The notes: generated from the letters alone by a model not told the origin. A DNA stretch of 64,000 nt from Luteimonas sp. MC1750 (GCF_016615955.1 NZ_CP067113.1:1922001-1986000), one strand, 5' to 3'; shown: positions 17,555-26,050, counted from the stretch's first letter. A program made the numbers and translations.

Positions 17555-18718
17555 ATGGATCGTCGCCGCTTCCTTGGCGTCAGTGGAGCTGCCGCCGCGT
17601 CACCGATGCTGGCCGCACTGGGCGCACCCGCCACGGCAAACGCCACTTCGACATTGTTCAAGCGCGTGAGCTTGGCGTCCGACGGGCTTGGGCTCAGCCC
17701 CGCCGAGTACGCAGCACTGCTGGGCGAGGTCGTGGCGGAGGACGGTTTCGAACCGGACTACTACTCACAAGGCGGCGTCATCCGTGAGCTGGAACTCAAG
17801 TTCGCCCGGCTCCTCGGCAAGGACGACGCGATCTACCTGCCCACCGGAACGCTGGCGAACCATCTCGCGGTGCGCAAGCTCGCCGGGGACGATCGTCGCG
17901 TGCTGGTGCAGGCGGAAAGCCACCTCTACAACGACAGCGGCGACTGCGCGCAGACCCTGAGCGGGCTGAACCTCGTCCCCCTCACCGAAGGCGGTAGCAC
18001 CCTCCCCGTCGATGAGGTGGAGCGCTGGCTGGCGCGCTCCGACAGCGGCCGGGTCGAGACCCGCGTCGGCGTGATCGCCATCGAAACGCCGGTGCGTCGG
18101 CGCCATCACGAAATGGCCGACTTCGATGAACTCCGCCGCGTCAGCAACCTCGCCCGCGAGCGCGGGATCCGCCTGCACCTGGATGGCGCGCGGATGTTCA
18201 ACCTGCCCCTCCACTCGGGCAGGAGTCTCAACGAATACAGCGCGCTGTTCGACACCGTGTACGTCTCGCTGTGGAAGCACTTCAACGCCGGGTCCGGCGC
18301 GATCCTCGCCGGGGATGCCGGGTTCATCGAAGGCTTGCACCACCAGCGGCGCATGTTCGGCGGCGCCCTGCCCCATGCCTGGCCGGCGGCCGCGGTGGCC
18401 TTGCGCTACGTCGACGGCTATCTGGAAGACTACGCAAAGTCCTGGCAGGTCGCCGACCGGGTTATCGCGTTGCTGCAGGACGACAGCCGGTTCTCGTTCG
18501 AGAAGCTGCCGCACGGGACCAGCCGGTTCTTCATGACAGCGACAGGTGTCGCGCCGGACCTCCTCCGCGAACGTCTCGCGAAGCAGGACGTTGCCCTGTC
18601 CCGCGGCCATCCGGACACCGGCCGGTTCGCGATGGAGGTGAACGCGACACTGCTTCGGGTATCGGCGGAAACGCTGGCCGGGAGGTTCATCGCAGCGGCT
18701 GGTGCTCCAATAGATTGA
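17555..18718 (+). CDS. Tat-exported threonine aldolase-like PLP enzyme, copy 2
   Basis: A 387-residue paralogue of the protein at 1274-2437, same length and by eye roughly four-fifths identical. The signal is a better Tat match: MDRRRFLGVSGAAAASPML. The PLP motifs are unchanged (YLPTGTLANHLAV, HLDGARMFN, SLWKHFNAGSGA with Lys241). The two genes also share the bases around the start codon, pointing to duplication. It is monocistronic and divergent from the metalloprotease gene across 183 bases. Retention of both copies with all catalytic positions suggests both are functional; the reaction in the periplasm is unknown. Confidence 0.85.
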   Translation: MDRRRFLGVSGAAAASPMLAALGAPATANATSTLFKRVSLASDGLGLSPAEYAALLGEVVAEDGFEPDYYSQGGVIRELELKFARLLGKDDAIYLPTGTLANHLAVRKLAGDDRRVLVQAESHLYNDSGDCAQTLSGLNLVPLTEGGSTLPVDEVERWLARSDSGRVETRVGVIAIETPVRRRHHEMADFDELRRVSNLARERGIRLHLDGARMFNLPLHSGRSLNEYSALFDTVYVSLWKHFNAGSGAILAGDAGFIEGLHHQRRMFGGALPHAWPAAAVALRYVDGYLEDYAKSWQVADRVIALLQDDSRFSFEKLPHGTSRFFMTATGVAPDLLRERLAKQDVALSRGHPDTGRFAMEVNATLLRVSAETLAGRFIAAAGAPID

Positions 18719-18839
18719 TCAGAGCGGGAGCTCGACTCACCGGGTTTAACAAGCTGCATCCTGATTCAACGATGCCGGCATAGAGCTTGATAACGCTTTG
18801 GCCTGTTGAACCCTGGCTCACCCTCCTGCGCACATCCGA

Positions 18840-19034
18840 CTACAGCAGGAAGCGGCCACGGGTCGGGCCGGGCGGGCGCGCATCGCCGGCGGGGCGCAGC
18901 ATCCTCACCACCTCCATGAGGTCGAGCCACGCCTGGATCGGGTCTGTCGGCGCCGGCAGCCGCTGCACACCGCCCTCGCCCACCAGGACGACGCCGCGGC
19001 GATCAACCCCGGACTTCGTCGATGAGCGCTTCAA
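18840..19034 (-). CDS. Small unassigned ORF downstream of the nucleotidyltransferase
   Basis: A possible 64-residue protein in another frame, overlapping the 3' end of the nucleotidyltransferase gene by 32 bases. The segment DRRGVVLVGEGGVQRL followed by DPIQAWLDLMEVVRMLRP has coding character. It would need a TTG start at 19034. It may be a separate small partner, or the displaced C-terminal tail of the nucleotidyltransferase or another toxin-antitoxin component after a frameshift. No family assigned. Confidence 0.4.
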   Translation of the reverse strand: MKRSSTKSGVDRRGVVLVGEGGVQRLPAPTDPIQAWLDLMEVVRMLRPAGDARPPGPTRGRFLL

Positions 19035-19533
19035 GCAGATCCTCCCGTTCGAACAGACGGAAATACGTCGTCAGTGCCTCGTGATCGAGCGATTCGTGGT
19101 GGGCGCGCAGCAGGGCACGGATGTCGTCCAGGTCGCGGGTCCGGGTCGGATCATTCACGTAGGCCTGGAGCTTGAACGCCACCAGACCCTCCGCGCTGAT
19201 GACCCGCAGCCGTCCCATCGGGGTATCCCGTTCACCGGCGGCCGCCAGCAACTCCCGGGCAATGGGGCGGTGCGCGTACAACAGGTCGAGGCCTTCCTCG
19301 CCGCGCAGGTAATTGGCCGCGTCCACGCTGCGGTGGACGCACTGGTAGCCCAGCTCCAGCAGGAGTCCGTGCAACCGGTCGGCATCGTCGGCATCCACCA
19401 GGAAGTCGACGTCGCGCGTCGCACGGACGACATTGTGCGCGGCAAGCGCGAGCCCGCCGATCAGCGCCGGAGGCGTCTGCAGCCGGGTGAAGGCGACGAG
19501 GGCTTCCCTGATCTGGTCAAGCAGGCTGGCCAT
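19003..19533 (-). CDS. AbiEii/MNT-like nucleotidyltransferase
   Basis: A 176-residue protein with the minimal nucleotidyltransferase signature GGLALAAH followed by RATRDVDFLVD (GG...DxD, about residues 26-46). A later acidic position (DDIRALLRAHHES) is typical of AbiEii/DUF6036-type enzymes. This superfamily includes the toxins of type IV toxin-antitoxin pairs and MNT antitoxins. No full antitoxin gene is adjacent; only a 64-codon ORF overlaps its 3' end. The start at 19533 falls inside the frame of a truncated hydrolase, so the gene probably arrived by insertion or deletion at that point. Confidence 0.7.
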   Translation of the reverse strand: MASLLDQIREALVAFTRLQTPPALIGGLALAAHNVVRATRDVDFLVDADDADRLHGLLLELGYQCVHRSVDAANYLRGEEGLDLLYAHRPIARELLAAAGERDTPMGRLRVISAEGLVAFKLQAYVNDPTRTRDLDDIRALLRAHHESLDHEALTTYFRLFEREDLLEALIDEVRG

Positions 19534-20246
19534 GCGGGCATCGTAGCGCAGCAGGCCGCCGCGGCGTCTGGCACCGTGGAGTCGGCAACGCCGTCGAATG
19601 CCGGCCGCGGGAGAGCGACCGGTACATCGGGCATCACCCTGGGCGTCGCCGCCTCGGCACTGTCGAGCTGGGCGACGAGCGCGCGGTAATCGGCGGCCAT
19701 CGCGAGCGGCAGCATCGACAGCAGCATGGCGTCGTAGGCCTGCACGCGGGCGGGGTCGGCCTGTCGGAAGGCGTGGCGTTGCCCCATCGTGGTCGGGTCC
19801 ACCAGCACCAAGCCCTGCACGCGGTCCGGGTGCTTGCGGGCGAACTCGCTGACCAACAGCCCCCCGTAGGAAGGGCCCACCAGCACGACCTTGCGGCCCG
19901 GCGCCAGCGAGGCGATGACGGCGTCGAGGTCGGCCAGGTGCTCATCGATGGTTTTCGCGTTGCCGTCGGTACCGGAGTCGCCAAGCCCGGCACGCCCGTA
20001 AGCGATGCAGCGACATTCGGGGCCCAGCCCCTCGATCACGGCCTTCCATGCCACCGCGCCCTGTCCGAAGCCGGACTCGAAGACCACGGCCATGGGCCCC
20101 TCTCCCTGCACCTGCGCATGGAGCGTGTAGGCCGCGCGCGGCACCGCCACCTCCGCCGCGGCGGCCGGCAGCGTCGCCACCACCACGATGGCCAATGCCA
20201 GCGCCCATGCCTGGACCCGCACCCACATACCCGTCGACTGGCTCAT
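19461..20246 (-). pseudogene. Alpha/beta hydrolase truncated at the C-terminus
   Basis: Starts with an export signal and continues VVFESGFGQGAVAWKAVI, then the nucleophile elbow VGPSYGGLLVSEFARKHPD (Ser in GxSxG-like context) and GLVLVDPTTMGQRHAF. Recognisable homology ends near RVMPDVPVALPR (about 19620). The remaining frame to 19461 is simply the nucleotidyltransferase gene read in another phase. The catalytic histidine normally found in the last third is absent, so activity is unlikely. The truncation point coincides with the incoming nucleotidyltransferase start. Confidence 0.65.
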
Positions 20247-20339
20247 TCCAAATCCCCCGGTTGATCTCCGGCCCGAGACGGGCCGGACGAGAAAGCCTAT
20301 CGCCGCTGGGCACGCGGCCAGCCAGCGACCAGGCCGCCG

Positions 20340-20690
20340 CCGGGACGTGCAATGACAGCCTGAACTCGATGCGGGCCGATGGATACGGGAACACGACGCT
20401 GGATCGCATCCAGGTAACGGACGCGCGCGTGGACAGTGGGCGGTACATGCAGCCGAGGACCGAGACGACGCCCTCGATGGCGTGGCCCAGGGCTGGAGCG
20501 AAGGGTCCGTCGTCTACCTGGGCGATGGCATGCGCGGCGTGCGCGAATCCGTGAACCTTCCGACCCCCGCGGCCGGCTACAACGATCTGGACACCGGTGA
20601 TGTCAATGGCACGACCTGGACCTCGACGGTCGCGATGAGCTGCAACACCACGGTCGACCTGGCCCTCGATGTCCCACTGGAAGACACCGT
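20340..20690 (+). pseudogene. Unrecognised coding fragment, probably frameshifted
   Basis: The 445-base stretch between the truncated hydrolase and the next gene is not empty. One frame reads GTCNDSLNSMRADGYGN and LDRIQVTDARVDSGRYM. A second frame continues VAQGWSEGSVVYLGDGMRGV, NLPTPAAGYNDLDTGDVNG and TVAMSCNTTVDLALDVP. Composition resembles a secreted beta-rich protein. The frame change near 20460-20480 and the lack of a start suggest decay. It runs tail-to-tail into the small membrane-protein gene at 20692. No family recognised. Confidence 0.35.
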
Positions 20691-20691
20691 A

Positions 20692-20847
20692 TTACCAGCG
20701 GCTGCGCTTCATCCGTGCGGGCATTGCACCCTCCGGCAACTTGCGCGTGGCAACCGCAACAATGGCTGCCGCGGAGAGCAGTGTGCAGGTCACCAGTCCC
20801 GTCAGCGCCACCAGGCCGCGGGGCGTGAACTGAGCCCGCAAGTGCAT
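20692..20847 (-). CDS. Single-pass membrane protein, copy 2
   Basis: A 51-residue form starting MHLRAQFTPRGLVALTG, with one membrane segment (LVTCTLLSAAAIVAVA) and the tail EGAMPARMKRSRW identical to the product of 14511-14660. A longer in-frame start at 20940 would add 31 polar residues (MTEGRNLDGTPGLERHSRN). The two genes share most bases, showing duplication within this region. Function unknown. Confidence 0.5.
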   Translation of the reverse strand: MHLRAQFTPRGLVALTGLVTCTLLSAAAIVAVATRKLPEGAMPARMKRSRW

Positions 20848-21083
20848 CGACGCTGAGCCCACGCGCGCGCGCAGGGAAGCGGCGTTGCGCGAATGGCGTT
20901 CCAAGCCAGGCGTTCCATCGAGGTTTCGACCTTCGGTCATCGTCGGGCTCCATCATGCGGAGCGGGCATGGTCGGTGGGTTCCTGTGAACGGACGGACTA
21001 GGGGGCGGCCCGACCGCGCGCCCCTCTGCTGCTTCGGGACCCGCAGTTGCGCTTGCTCGGGTCGGACCAGCCACCGGATGGTC

Positions 21084-21908
21084 CTACGGCGCCGGCCCAG
21101 GATCGGCCAGGAAGCGCAGCGCGGTTTCTTCAAAGGCCTTCGCGTTGCTGTCGAAGATCGGGACGTGGCCGCCGCCCGGCACGATCCACAGCTGCGAGAC
21201 CGGTATCGATTCGTACATCCGCACCGGGATCTGCACCGGGAAGAAATCGTCGCGGTCGCCATGCACGATCAATGTGCGCGCCCTGATCTTCGCGAGCTCG
21301 CCCGGCGAGAGGTCGATATCGTCGTCGTTGTGCTGGAAGCCATTGAACTGTTGCAGGAGGTGATCCACCTGCGCCTGCCCGCGGACCGCGCAGGCAGTGA
21401 AGAACGCAAGGACCTCCGGCGGCATGTTGCCGGGCGTTCCGCGCATGATTACGCGCGCCTGCTCCGGGAACCCGTCCGCCGCGCCGATCACCGCCATCGC
21501 CTTGAAGCGCTCCGGCTCGCGGACCGCTGCATGCAGCAGCGTCATGCCGCCGGCGCTGATCCCCATCGCCTTCACCTCCCCCAGCCCCAGATGGTCCAGC
21601 AGCCCCAGCAGGTCGCCCGCTGAATCCTCGAACAGGAAGGGCCCTTCGAAACCTCCCGAGCTGCCGTGTCCGCGCAACTCCATGGAGATCACGCGGTACT
21701 GCTTCTCGAGTGCGGGCAGGACCGACTCCCACACGGTGCTGCAATCGCCGAAGCCATGGATCAGCACCAGCGGTTCGCCGCTGCCCGACTCGACATAGGC
21801 GATGTCGACACCATTGACCCGCACCACGGCGGGCGCAGCCAGCGCTGCCGACGACAGCAGGCACAGGCAGGCCAACAGCGCCGAGAACAAACCGATTGCA
21901 GGCTTCAT
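21084..21908 (-). CDS. Exported alpha/beta hydrolase
   Basis: A 274-residue protein with a Sec signal (MKPAIGLFSALLACLCLLSSAALA) and a complete alpha/beta-hydrolase fold. It shows LVLIHGFGDCSTVWESVL (oxyanion HG), the nucleophile elbow AMGISAGGMTLLHAA (Ser in GISAG), RTLIVHGDRDDFFP (acid) and IVPGGGHVPIFD (catalytic His). Probably a periplasmic esterase or lipase-like enzyme; no substrate can be named. It differs from the truncated hydrolase at 19461-20246, which is not its duplicate. The start at 21908 is fixed by the signal peptide. Confidence 0.85.
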   Translation of the reverse strand: MKPAIGLFSALLACLCLLSSAALAAPAVVRVNGVDIAYVESGSGEPLVLIHGFGDCSTVWESVLPALEKQYRVISMELRGHGSSGGFEGPFLFEDSAGDLLGLLDHLGLGEVKAMGISAGGMTLLHAAVREPERFKAMAVIGAADGFPEQARVIMRGTPGNMPPEVLAFFTACAVRGQAQVDHLLQQFNGFQHNDDDIDLSPGELAKIRARTLIVHGDRDDFFPVQIPVRMYESIPVSQLWIVPGGGHVPIFDSNAKAFEETALRFLADPGPAP

Positions 21909-22018
21909 GGGACGGCTTCCTGGTCCATAAGCCGGGTACAACGAGACGGCCCGTGCGCCCCGGCCAATCCCGTGCTGCAGCGCCGTGGCGGGTACGTTGT
22001 CCGACCGGCCGACGCGGC

Positions 22019-22387
22019 TCAGCCTTCCCGCACCCAAGCCAGCGCTTCTTCCCGCTCTGCTGGCTTGAACACCCGGTAGCTGACGAACGGCAGCAGCGCG
22101 CTCTCGATCCGCGTGCCCGCGCGTACCCAGGCCTGGTCGGCGACCACCGCGACCCGCCCGAAGCGTCGCAGCTGGCCGAACAGAGGCATGGCCCGGGCGA
22201 TGTACGCGCCCAGACCGGAGACCTCGATGGCATCCAGCGAACGGGTTTCCACGAACACGTGCACCGTGTCGTGCGCCGCCAGGCAGGCATCCAGCCGGTC
22301 CATCACCGCGACAAGATCGGCGCTGGTGATGCGGTGCTCGATGGACACCGCGATGACGTTGTCGGCGCTGGGGATGAATTGAAGCAT
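22019..22387 (-). CDS. SpoIIAA/STAS-like protein
   Basis: A 122-residue cytoplasmic protein. MLQFIPSADNVIAVSIEHRIT and LVAVMDRLDACLAAHDTVHVFVE, followed by RFGRVAVVADQAWVRAGTRI, correspond to the SpoIIAA-like (STAS superfamily) domain, a small alpha/beta fold found alone in many Proteobacteria. The full-length domain accounts for the whole protein. Related structures bind lipids or hydrophobic ligands; the biological role is uncertain. Confidence 0.8.
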   Translation of the reverse strand: MLQFIPSADNVIAVSIEHRITSADLVAVMDRLDACLAAHDTVHVFVETRSLDAIEVSGLGAYIARAMPLFGQLRRFGRVAVVADQAWVRAGTRIESALLPFVSYRVFKPAEREEALAWVREG

Positions 22388-22560
22388 TGCGACCCTCGAA
22401 TGCCGGCCGCGGAAACCGTCCCCGGCCGTTGCATGTGGATCGACAGGTTAAACGGGACGGCTGCGGGAAAGCGGTCGGCGTATTGTCGGAGGACGCCACC
22501 AGCCCGGCGGGCGCATCGTGGGCCTGGTGCGCCCGCGGGCACACATCGCGCCCTGACCGG

Positions 22561-22686
22561 CGGCTAGACTCCGACCATCCCCTTCCGATCGAGGCAGGCA
22601 TGCGCATCCTGATGACGGGCGGCACCGGACTGGTCGGCCCGATCAACCGGGTGGTCGCTGCCTACAACGGTGGGCGGGTTGCGTAG
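22561..22686 (+). pseudogene. 5' remnant of a second SDR gene
   Basis: The sequence from GGCTAGACT through the ATG at 22600 and MRILMTGGTGLVG repeats the promoter region and first dozen codons of the SDR gene at 4310 with few changes. After codon 13 the homology stops; the frame ends after 28 codons at 22686 and the MpaB-like gene begins in another phase. This is a deletion remnant of a duplicate, possibly still providing the promoter for the next gene. Confidence 0.7.
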
Positions 22687-23464
22687 GGAGGCGGCCCCAG
22701 GGCCTGCCGCCGACCGCGTCACCCTCGCCCGCATCAACCGCGAGGCCTACATCTACTTCGGCGCCGGCGCCACGGTGGCCTGGCAGATGGCGAACCCCGG
22801 CGTCGGCCGCGGCGTGGCCGGGCACAGTGCCACCCTGGAGCGCCCGCTCGAGCGCCTGCGCGCCACCATGGCCTACGTCTACGCCGTCACCCTGGGCAGC
22901 GACGCACAGCGCGCGGCCGTCGCGCGCCACGTCAACCGCGCGCACGTGCCGGTGAAAGGCCCGGGCTACAGCGCGTTCGACACCGGCCTGCAGCTATGGG
23001 TCGCCGCCACGCTCTACCGCGGCGCGCTGGATGTGTTCCACCTCTTCGAAGGGCCGGTGCCGGAGGCCGATCGCGATGCCCTCTACCGCGAGGCCTGGGC
23101 GTTCGGCCGTACGCTGCAGGTCGACGACAGCCGCTGGCCGCCCGATGCGGCCGCGTTCGACCGCTGGTGGCACGCGCAGCTGGCGCAGCTGTCCGTCGAC
23201 GACGACGTCCGCCGCTACATGCAGGCCGTGCTGCACGGGGGCCACGCGCCCTGGTACCTGCGCCCGGCCATGCCGTTGCAGCGTTTCGTGACCCGCGGCT
23301 TGCTGCCACCCCCACTGCGCGCGATGTACGGCCTGCCGTGGAGCGCACGCGACGAGCGGCGCTGGCAGCGGTTCACGCACTGGGCGCCGAAGGTCTACTG
23401 GAGGCTCCCGAAGGTGCTGCGCCACTGGCCGGCGAAGCATTACTTGGCGCAGGTGGGGGACTGA
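22670..23464 (+). CDS. MpaB-family oxygenase-like protein (DUF2236)
   Basis: A 264-residue protein of the ER-bound oxygenase MpaB/latex-clearing protein superfamily. It shows INREAYIYFGAGATVAWQMANPGVGRGVAGHS, a run typical of the family N-terminal helix, then VNRAHVPVKGPGYSAFD and DTGLQLWVAATLYRG; in related enzymes histidines here coordinate haem. The GTG start at 22670 lies inside the SDR remnant, and the first 17 residues (before VTLARINRE) look non-native, so the natural N-terminus may have been lost. Substrate unknown. Confidence 0.75.
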   Translation: MGGLRREAAPGPAADRVTLARINREAYIYFGAGATVAWQMANPGVGRGVAGHSATLERPLERLRATMAYVYAVTLGSDAQRAAVARHVNRAHVPVKGPGYSAFDTGLQLWVAATLYRGALDVFHLFEGPVPEADRDALYREAWAFGRTLQVDDSRWPPDAAAFDRWWHAQLAQLSVDDDVRRYMQAVLHGGHAPWYLRPAMPLQRFVTRGLLPPPLRAMYGLPWSARDERRWQRFTHWAPKVYWRLPKVLRHWPAKHYLAQVGD

Positions 23465-23539
23465 GGTCGAAGGCGCGCGACTGGCCCTGCTGACGAACGC
23501 GCGCTCGGCATCCGCGAAGCTGAATTCAAGTGACAAACC

Positions 23540-24676
23540 CTACCTCAGCTTCAGCTCACTCCGGTCCCTGAGCACCAGCTGCGGAATCCCGTCCCTCTGG
23601 CCGACCTCGGCGAACGCGCAAACGTCGCGGCCTTCCAGGCCCTGCTCAAGCAAAGCGAGAAACTCGGAGCGCGTGTCCTGCCAGATCACAAGGTCCACCC
23701 GCTGCCGGGAAGGGAACGCTTGTCCCATCGTGATGAACACCGGCCGCCCGCGCACGTCATCGCGAATGCCGACCCGAACCACGGGTCCCGCTATCGCGAC
23801 CACCTTGCCTACATGGTCTCGGGCCATCCCCCAGGGAAGCGGTTGCTCACAGGAGCTGCCTGCCAATGAAGGCGCAGGCTGGGCACGTGCGGCTGCTGCC
23901 TGATCATTCGACGGGACGCGGCCTTGGAACACCAGGACCAGCACCACAACAAGCAGCAGCGTGAACGCCCAGATCGTGGTCTTCATGATGTTTGTCTCCC
24001 TCTCCAGCATCTTGACCTGCAGCTGGGCCTGCTCAAGCTCCTCAAGCCGCCTGCTCTCTTCCTGCGACAGCTTCCGGGTCTGCCTGGCCTGCACCAGCTC
24101 CGCCTTCAGCAGCTCGAGCTCCTTGCGCTCCTCCCCGTAGCTGGCGCGCTCCTCGGCAACCTTCAACTGCTGCGCCGTCTCGAGCTCACGGATTCGCTGT
24201 TCCAGGCTTCGCGAATGTGACTCCTTCGATCGCTCGTCGCGAAGCAAGAGGCCGAGCAGCTCCGCGCACCGCAGTGCGTTGTCCCTTACATCCACGTTCG
24301 CGAACCGGATCACCCGCCAGCCCTGGGCCACCAGGCTTGCCTGCCGCCGCTGCCAGTCCAGGAAGTCGCTGCGCGACATCCCGTAGCCGGTGCCGCGCTT
24401 GTCGTACCCGTCCACCTCGATCGCGATCCGGACCCCCTCTCCTTCCTGGATCACGAAGTCGCAGTATCGGGTTCGTCCGTCATCGTCCATAAAACGGTAC
24501 TGGGCGCTCAGCGCGCGGAAATCGAGTTCTCTGACGCGCGTCAGGACGTTCTGGACGAACATCTCTTCGTACAGGCTGTCCTTGAGGTGGTGCCCGTTGC
24601 GGGCCAGCCAAACCGTGACATCCACTGCGTCCCCCTTGAACGCTGCCGACTGGGTGGATTCTCTCTCATTCCGCAC
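23540..24676 (-). CDS. Membrane-anchored DUF559/Vsr-like nuclease with coiled coil and OB-like tail
   Basis: A 378-residue protein with four parts. Residues 35-150 are a PD-(D/E)xK nuclease of the DUF559/Vsr type, with YCDFVIQ, IAIEVDGYDKRG and WRVIRFANVDVRDN giving the acidic catalytic set near Asp73 and Glu87. Residues 155-228 are a Glu/Arg/Gln-rich coiled coil. Residues 233-251 form one transmembrane helix (TTIWAFTLLLVVVLVLVF). Residues 275-378 are an OB-like domain (GKVVAIAGPVVRVGIRD, FITMGQAFPS, GIPQLVLRD). The nuclease would face the cytoplasm and the OB-like part the periplasm. This is the first gene of a defence-rich island; a second membrane nuclease gene lies upstream on the same strand. 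Specificity unknown. Confidence 0.75.
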   Translation of the reverse strand: MRNERESTQSAAFKGDAVDVTVWLARNGHHLKDSLYEEMFVQNVLTRVRELDFRALSAQYRFMDDDGRTRYCDFVIQEGEGVRIAIEVDGYDKRGTGYGMSRSDFLDWQRRQASLVAQGWRVIRFANVDVRDNALRCAELLGLLLRDERSKESHSRSLEQRIRELETAQQLKVAEERASYGEERKELELLKAELVQARQTRKLSQEESRRLEELEQAQLQVKMLERETNIMKTTIWAFTLLLVVVLVLVFQGRVPSNDQAAAARAQPAPSLAGSSCEQPLPWGMARDHVGKVVAIAGPVVRVGIRDDVRGRPVFITMGQAFPSRQRVDLVIWQDTRSEFLALLEQGLEGRDVCAFAEVGQRDGIPQLVLRDRSELKLR

Positions 24677-24801
24677 GGTGGCGGCCCCGCCATGCGCACA
24701 GGCGTGGTCCTGTGCAGTGCAAAATCCGATAACTGCTGCCGAGAATCGACTTCATCAAGCGGGTGTCGGCGGTGTTCGAGATTTCGCGGTAAGCCGACGC
24801 G

Positions 24802-25698
24802 CTACTGGAGCACGCTTCGGCGGCGAGGATCTTCCGGGAGTTCCGGTGTAGAGGCTCGGAGGATTTCCATCGATTCCGCGCTGCGCCGGCGCTGCTCCTC
24901 GATCTCCTGCGGTGTGGGCAGGTGGATCGTGGCTGTCGGCGGCGCCGGGGTCGGGGACTCGCCCACCAGCGTCGAGGCGGCAGGGCTCTGCTGGGTCGCC
25001 CGAGTCATGGAAGCCTGCGGCTGTACCGGCGCAACATTGCGGATGGCGCGCTGCAGAGCCGCGCTCATGAAGAACAGAAGCGCGATCGCCAGAATGAACT
25101 TGATCAGGATGGCGGCCAGCCCGGACCACGCGCCGGCGGCAAAAATCGACATTCCGCGTCGCTTTCCGCCGCCGCGGATCCGGTCCTCGGCGGCGGACAC
25201 TAGGCGCTCCGCGGCCCAAGCCCCGAGCGAGCCGGATGTTTTCTTCCAGCCATCGTCCTGCCCGTCCCGCGCCCATGCCCCGGCGCCTGACTGACTGAAG
25301 CGCACCCCCAGCATTCTGCGGAGATCGTCGCCATCCACCAGCTGCACATGACCGTGTCGCGTGGCGGCCTCGATCGCCGCGCGGGTGAATTCGCCGCTGG
25401 TCACCACGATTGCACCGGTGGCCTGCTCGTTGACCATGATGCCGAGCAACTGGTGCACGTCGTTGTGCGGGACCTGATAGGCGTTCCAGTGCTTGCATTG
25501 GACGAGGATGGTCTCGCCGTCACGCCGGAGCCGGAGGTCGACCCCGCCGTCGAAGCGCGCAGCGCGACCACCCGTGCCGCAGTGCTCCACGGTATAGCCT
25601 TCGCTGCGGTAGTAGTCCGCCAACAGGTGTTCGACTCGGGCCCAGTCCTCGCCGGCCAGTGCATCGTTCCGACGGTCCCTGACGCGTTTCAGGACCAT
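24802..25698 (-). CDS. Membrane-anchored Mrr-like restriction endonuclease
   Basis: A 298-residue protein. Residues 15-130 form an Mrr/restriction-endonuclease-like domain with GGRAARFDGGVDLRLRRDG (Asp54) and ILVQCKHWNAYQV (Gln67, Lys69: the D...QxK form), then GAIVVTSGEFTRAA. A charged linker leads to one transmembrane helix (about 195-215) and a proline/threonine-rich tail. Mrr-type enzymes cut methylated or otherwise marked DNA in the cytoplasm; membrane tethering could focus them on incoming DNA. Divergent from the dcm gene across 352 bases. Confidence 0.75.
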   Translation of the reverse strand: MVLKRVRDRRNDALAGEDWARVEHLLADYYRSEGYTVEHCGTGGRAARFDGGVDLRLRRDGETILVQCKHWNAYQVPHNDVHQLLGIMVNEQATGAIVVTSGEFTRAAIEAATRHGHVQLVDGDDLRRMLGVRFSQSGAGAWARDGQDDGWKKTSGSLGAWAAERLVSAAEDRIRGGGKRRGMSIFAAGAWSGLAAILIKFILAIALLFFMSAALQRAIRNVAPVQPQASMTRATQQSPAASTLVGESPTPAPPTATIHLPTPQEIEEQRRRSAESMEILRASTPELPEDPRRRSVLQ

Positions 25699-26050
25699 GG
25701 CCTATATCTCCGTTCCGGCTCCCCTCTGCTGATAGCAGATGGCGTGCCACCGCCCCCACGCTCAGGGTCACTGTGGCCGCGGAGGGCCCACCCATCAGTG
25801 CTTTCGCAGCCGATGAGACAGTCGCACTGCAGCATCCAGCTCGCCACGAGGCCCACGAGAAATGCATGGGATGAAGCACACACATTCCCGCATGACCGCA
25901 GTCGCTGCCGCGAAGCGGCTCTACCCGAGAGCCAACGGCTGCCTGCACAGCTCTCCTCCCTGCCACAGCAGCTGAGGGCGCCCATTCTATTTGCCCTTCC
26001 CCCACGGGACATTTCGAGACAGAATGTCCCCACGTTTCCCGGAGTGCCCC
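25699..26050. other. Divergent intergenic region between Mrr-like gene and dcm
   Basis: 352 bases without a credible gene. It must hold the promoters of both divergent genes. The only structured element seen is the GGGACATT/AATGTCCC palindrome at 26006-26030 just before the methyltransferase ribosome-binding site (GGAG at about 26041). No tRNA, attachment-site repeat or terminator hairpin was recognised. Confidence 0.6.
26006..26030 (+). promoter_or_regulatory. Candidate autoregulatory operator of the methyltransferase
   Basis: A perfect inverted repeat, GGGACATT and AATGTCCC, separated by nine bases and ending 21 bases before the methyltransferase ATG. Its half-site GGACA...TGTCC is like the operator bound by the N-terminal HTH of the SsoII/EcoRII-group methyltransferases, which repress their own genes. 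The downstream enzyme carries such an HTH. The match is by eye; binding is inferred. Confidence 0.55.
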
